In this document: positions 61,886-64,000 of the stretch, in pieces
Position numbering within the stretch: the stretch's first letter is position 1
Layout of the letters: each line of letters begins with the position of its first letter
DNA from: Haloarcula hispanica ATCC 33960
GTDB lineage: Archaea > Halobacteriota > Halobacteria > Halobacteriales > Haloarculaceae
Assembly: GCF_000223905.1 (NCBI RefSeq)
Contig: NC_015948.1
Location: 1,116,001-1,180,000, forward strand
Direction: 5' to 3'
DNA: 64,000 nt
Notes under the pieces: generated by a model
What the model was told of the DNA's origin: nothing
What the model saw: the letters and a program-made list of their open reading frames with translations, nothing else
The model's database searches: none
Program-made: the position numbers and the translations under genes

Positions 61886-62692
61886 ATGACCGACGACGCC
61901 GACACACAAAACACGGGCCGGCGGATACAGTCCGTGGAGAACGCCTGCGAGATCATCGAAGCCGTTCAGGAGTCAAACAGCGCGACGTTGCAGGAACTGA
62001 ACGAGCGAATCGAGCTCTCCCAGGGAACGCTTCACACGTATCTTGCGACGCTGACCGACTGTGGCTTTCTCACGAAGGACGACGACACGTACCAGCTCGG
62101 TTTTCGGTTCGTCACGATGGGCGAACACGTCCGCAACGAGACGGAACTCTACACCGCTGGACAGGAGGAAGTGGACAAACTAGCGGACAGGTCCGGCGAG
62201 TACGTCCATCTGGTCGTCGAAAACGACGGGCGCGAAGTCGCCATCTACGAGCGGCGAGGGGAACACGCCGTCGGGATGGACTACCACCTCCAGTTGCGGG
62301 AGGCCCCACAGCACCTCCACGACAGTGCTTCGGGGAAGGCGATCCTCTCGTGTCTCCCGTCCGAACGCGTCGAGGAAATAATCGACCGTGAAGGGCTCTC
62401 GCGACAGACACAGCACACGATTACGGACCGAGAGACGCTCTGCGACGAGCTAGAGACCATCCGGGAGCGAGGGTACGCGACGAACGACGAGGAAGAGATT
62501 CGCGGCCTTCGGGCGGTCGGTGCGCCGATTCTGGACAACGACGGGACCGTCGTCGGCGCGGTCAGTGTGACTGCACCGACCAGCCGTCTGAAAGGGACCC
62601 GTTTCGACACCGAAATCCCAGAGATGGTGATGGAGGCCGCGAACCTCATCGAAGTCAATCTCGAAATGACCTCGTTTGACCGGGGCACGTAA
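61886..62692 (+). CDS. IclR-family transcriptional regulator
   Basis: 268 residues. The winged helix at 10-70 (RIQSVENACEIIEAVQESNSATLQELNERIELSQGTLHTYLATLTDCGFLTKDDDTYQLG) is followed by the IclR effector domain at 90-255 (VHLVVENDGREVAIYE, LHDSASGKAILSCLPSERVEEI, RGYATNDEEEIRGLRAVGAPILDNDGTVVGAVSV). These proteins bind small metabolites; the gene it controls is not clear. The next gene, glutamate dehydrogenase, lies 733 bases downstream. Confidence 0.93.
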   Translation: MTDDADTQNTGRRIQSVENACEIIEAVQESNSATLQELNERIELSQGTLHTYLATLTDCGFLTKDDDTYQLGFRFVTMGEHVRNETELYTAGQEEVDKLADRSGEYVHLVVENDGREVAIYERRGEHAVGMDYHLQLREAPQHLHDSASGKAILSCLPSERVEEIIDREGLSRQTQHTITDRETLCDELETIRERGYATNDEEEIRGLRAVGAPILDNDGTVVGAVSVTAPTSRLKGTRFDTEIPEMVMEAANLIEVNLEMTSFDRGT

Positions 62693-63425
62693 CGACGGTG
62701 TCGGACACTCGTCTCCATCTGTCGGCGACGACCACGAAACGACGACGGCGTCCGGTCTCCGACATTTGGATAGCTCAAATCTCGGCTGTGCTACTGTGAC
62801 CGTCGAACGGAGCGATTCACCCAGCAAATGAGCCACAATAACAGTCGTACCATCGTTAGTAAGAGGTCGAGGTAGCGTATCAGGCCCGATAGCCAAGCCT
62901 GCAGGCTGTTTCCGGCGGGTCGCCGCGGGAGTTATACCTGTCGTGGGTGGTCTCTCTCAGTACAGTGCTCCGACACTGCTGTGCCAAGTCTATTTTTGAG
63001 ATAGTCAAAGCACGGGGAAATTCTCTGTTCAGTACTAGGCCATGGTATAGCACGTCTGCGTCGATATTCTGCTATCCGGCGTGGCTTCATCTGACCAGTG
63101 TGGCCTCGCCTATGTTGAGCATATCAAAGCTATATTTATCGGATATTCCGCAAATACGCCACTAATCTGGCCCATAATACTCTATAAGCGACGAATGAAG
63201 ATGTCTGCTTGGTTTTGCTATGTTCAAACTATTTGTCCCGCAGACAGTCCCAAATATTTATTAACAATACCGGTATTGGTGCCGATACACTGTCTCACTC
63301 CAGCCGTCGGATGTTGACAGTCAGGACGGAAGCAGCGTGCTGAACGACGCAGCGTACTCGCCCCATTGGTCCCGAAGCGAACGGGCGTACGCACCGGAAC
63401 CAAGAGCCGAATCCACCAACCAATC
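62693..63425. other. 733-base intergenic region upstream of glutamate dehydrogenase
   Basis: From about 62950 to 63270 the composition turns AT-rich, unlike the flanks. Short frames occur on both strands (for example 62947-63165) but resemble no protein I know. An insertion-sequence relic is possible; no terminal inverted repeats or target duplication were found. The part near 63250 holds a probable gdhA promoter. Confidence 0.5.
63252..63278 (+). promoter_or_regulatory. Candidate gdhA promoter with a 14-base palindrome
   Basis: AAATATTTATTA (63252-63263) is a strong TATA-like element; directly after it comes the perfect palindrome CAATACCGGTATTG (63265-63278), between TATA and the expected transcription start. 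The leader to the ATG at 63426 would be about 140 bases. Confidence 0.5.
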
Positions 63426-64000
63426 ATGAGCACACAGAAGGAGCCATCAGAACAAGCACCAGACGACGATGAATCGCCAATCGCGACAGCCCGCCGCCAA
63501 CTGGAGCGGGCGGCCGAACACCTCGATCTCTCCGAGGGGCTGCTTGAGCAGCTCCGTCACCCATCGAAAACCGTCGAGGTGTCTGTCCCGATCCGCCGAA
63601 CCGACGGGAGCGTCGAGGTGTTCAACGGCTATCGCGTCCAGCACTTCGAGGTCAGAGGGCCGTACAAAGGCGGCATGCGATACCATCCGAGCGTCTCCGC
63701 CGAGGAGTGTACGGCGCTGGCGATGTTGATGACGTGGAAGTGTGCGGTGATGGACCTCCCCTTCGGCGGCGCGAAAGGCGGCATCGTCGTCGATCCGTCG
63801 ACGCTCGACGCACAGGAGACCGAACAACTGACCCGTCGGTTCGCCGAGGAGCTCCGCGAAGTCGTCGGGCCGACGAAAGACATCCCAGCACCCGATATGG
63901 GGACCGACGAACAGACCGTCGCCTGGTTCATGGACGCGTATTCGATGCAGGAAGGCGAGACGGTCCCCGGCATCGTGACCGGCAAACCGACAGCGGTCGG
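63426..64000 (+). CDS. gdhA: Glutamate dehydrogenase, 5' part (3' end outside window)
   Basis: Glu/Leu/Phe/Val dehydrogenase family, hexameric enzyme linking glutamate and 2-oxoglutarate with NAD(P). 191 residues are visible from [38 protein letters not shown]. The substrate lysines are K81 in [12 protein letters not shown]105 in [18 protein letters not shown] and K117; [18 protein letters not shown] follows. The NAD(P)-binding domain lies beyond the window, so cofactor preference cannot be judged. The acidic N-terminal 20 residues are a haloarchaeal trait. Confidence 0.93.
   Translation, partial: MSTQKEPSEQAPDDDESPIATARRQLERAAEHLDLSEGLLEQLRHPSKTVEVSVPIRRTDGSVEVFNGYRVQHFEVRGPYKGGMRYHPSVSAEECTALAMLMTWKCAVMDLPFGGAKGGIVVDPSTLDAQETEQLTRRFAEELREVVGPTKDIPAPDMGTDEQTVAWFMDAYSMQEGETVPGIVTGKPTAV

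Noticed and set aside
61863-61889. Seven-codon ORF (MTATLLG) ending in TAATGA at the IclR start
   Set aside because: The TATA box lies too close to its ATG for it to be in the mRNA; the leaderless transcript should begin at the IclR ATG.
62947-63165. 72-codon frame considered as a transposase fragment
   Set aside because: No DDE motif or match to transposase families that I can recall, and no inverted repeats at its sides.
1-64000. tRNA, rRNA, 7S RNA, RNase P RNA or CRISPR array
   Set aside because: All gaps longer than about 100 bases were read for tRNA T-arm/CCA-like patterns and regularly spaced repeats; none was convincing. Short or divergent RNAs could be missed by eye.

Overview
The window looks like a piece of a haloarchaeal main chromosome, most probably Haloarcula or a close relative (genus is inference). 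The proteins are strongly acidic, GC is about 60 % outside two islands, many genes start 25-30 bases after a TATA box with no room for a leader (leaderless mRNAs), and haloarchaeal families abound: AglB/AglJ N-glycosylation, proteasome beta subunit, Dph2, DUF555, HEWD protein, soluble PAS-type chemotaxis transducer, Tat-exported lipoproteins. No tRNA, rRNA, CRISPR array or intact insertion sequence was found.

Layout. 1-13.9 kb: housekeeping genes: 3' part of gyrA, a flavin reductase, arginase, a sugar epimerase, a winged-helix regulator, a type II NADH dehydrogenase, a phosphohexomutase-family enzyme in an apparent pyrimidine nucleoside salvage operon with cytidine deaminase and uridine phosphorylase, a FkbM methyltransferase, psmB, a DUF555 gene, an XRE-CBS regulator and small ORFs. 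13.9-19.1 kb: purM with a translationally coupled pair of membrane protease-like genes (TraB/Tiki family and M50 site-2 protease), a PadR regulator, a thioesterase and small proteins.

19.2-38 kb is an N-glycosylation island: aglB (oligosaccharyltransferase), an aglG-like glycosyltransferase, a polyprenyl-phosphate GT2 next to a UPF0104 membrane protein (together the two halves of an AglD), a GT39/AglS-like membrane transferase, a flippase, two GT4 enzymes, four alkaline-phosphatase/sulfatase-superfamily proteins, a TrmB regulator and aglJ. Two AT-richer blocks (about 23.1-26.3 and 30.0-32.5 kb) lie inside it; the second has borders within the flippase and a GT4 gene, as expected for cassette exchange by homologous recombination.

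38-53.7 kb: a small acidic protein, a divergent HxlR/DoxX pair, rhomboid protease, METTL5-like methylase, a four-gene histidine kinase/response regulator cluster, dph2, a cytoplasmic PAS transducer, YlbF-family protein, UspA, an UlaG-like metallo-hydrolase and two unrecognised genes, one coiled-coil, one with a HisG-like N-terminus.

53.7-60.4 kb is a compact six-gene nitrous oxide reductase operon on the minus strand (halocyanin, nosZ, a membrane protein at the nosB position, nosD, nosF, nosY), with a perfect inverted repeat GGGCGAA-TATG-TTCGCCC upstream of its TATA box that contains the CGAA-N4-TTCG motif I recall for the haloarchaeal anaerobic regulator NarO. The window ends with a coiled-coil protein, an IclR regulator and the 5' part of a glutamate dehydrogenase gene.
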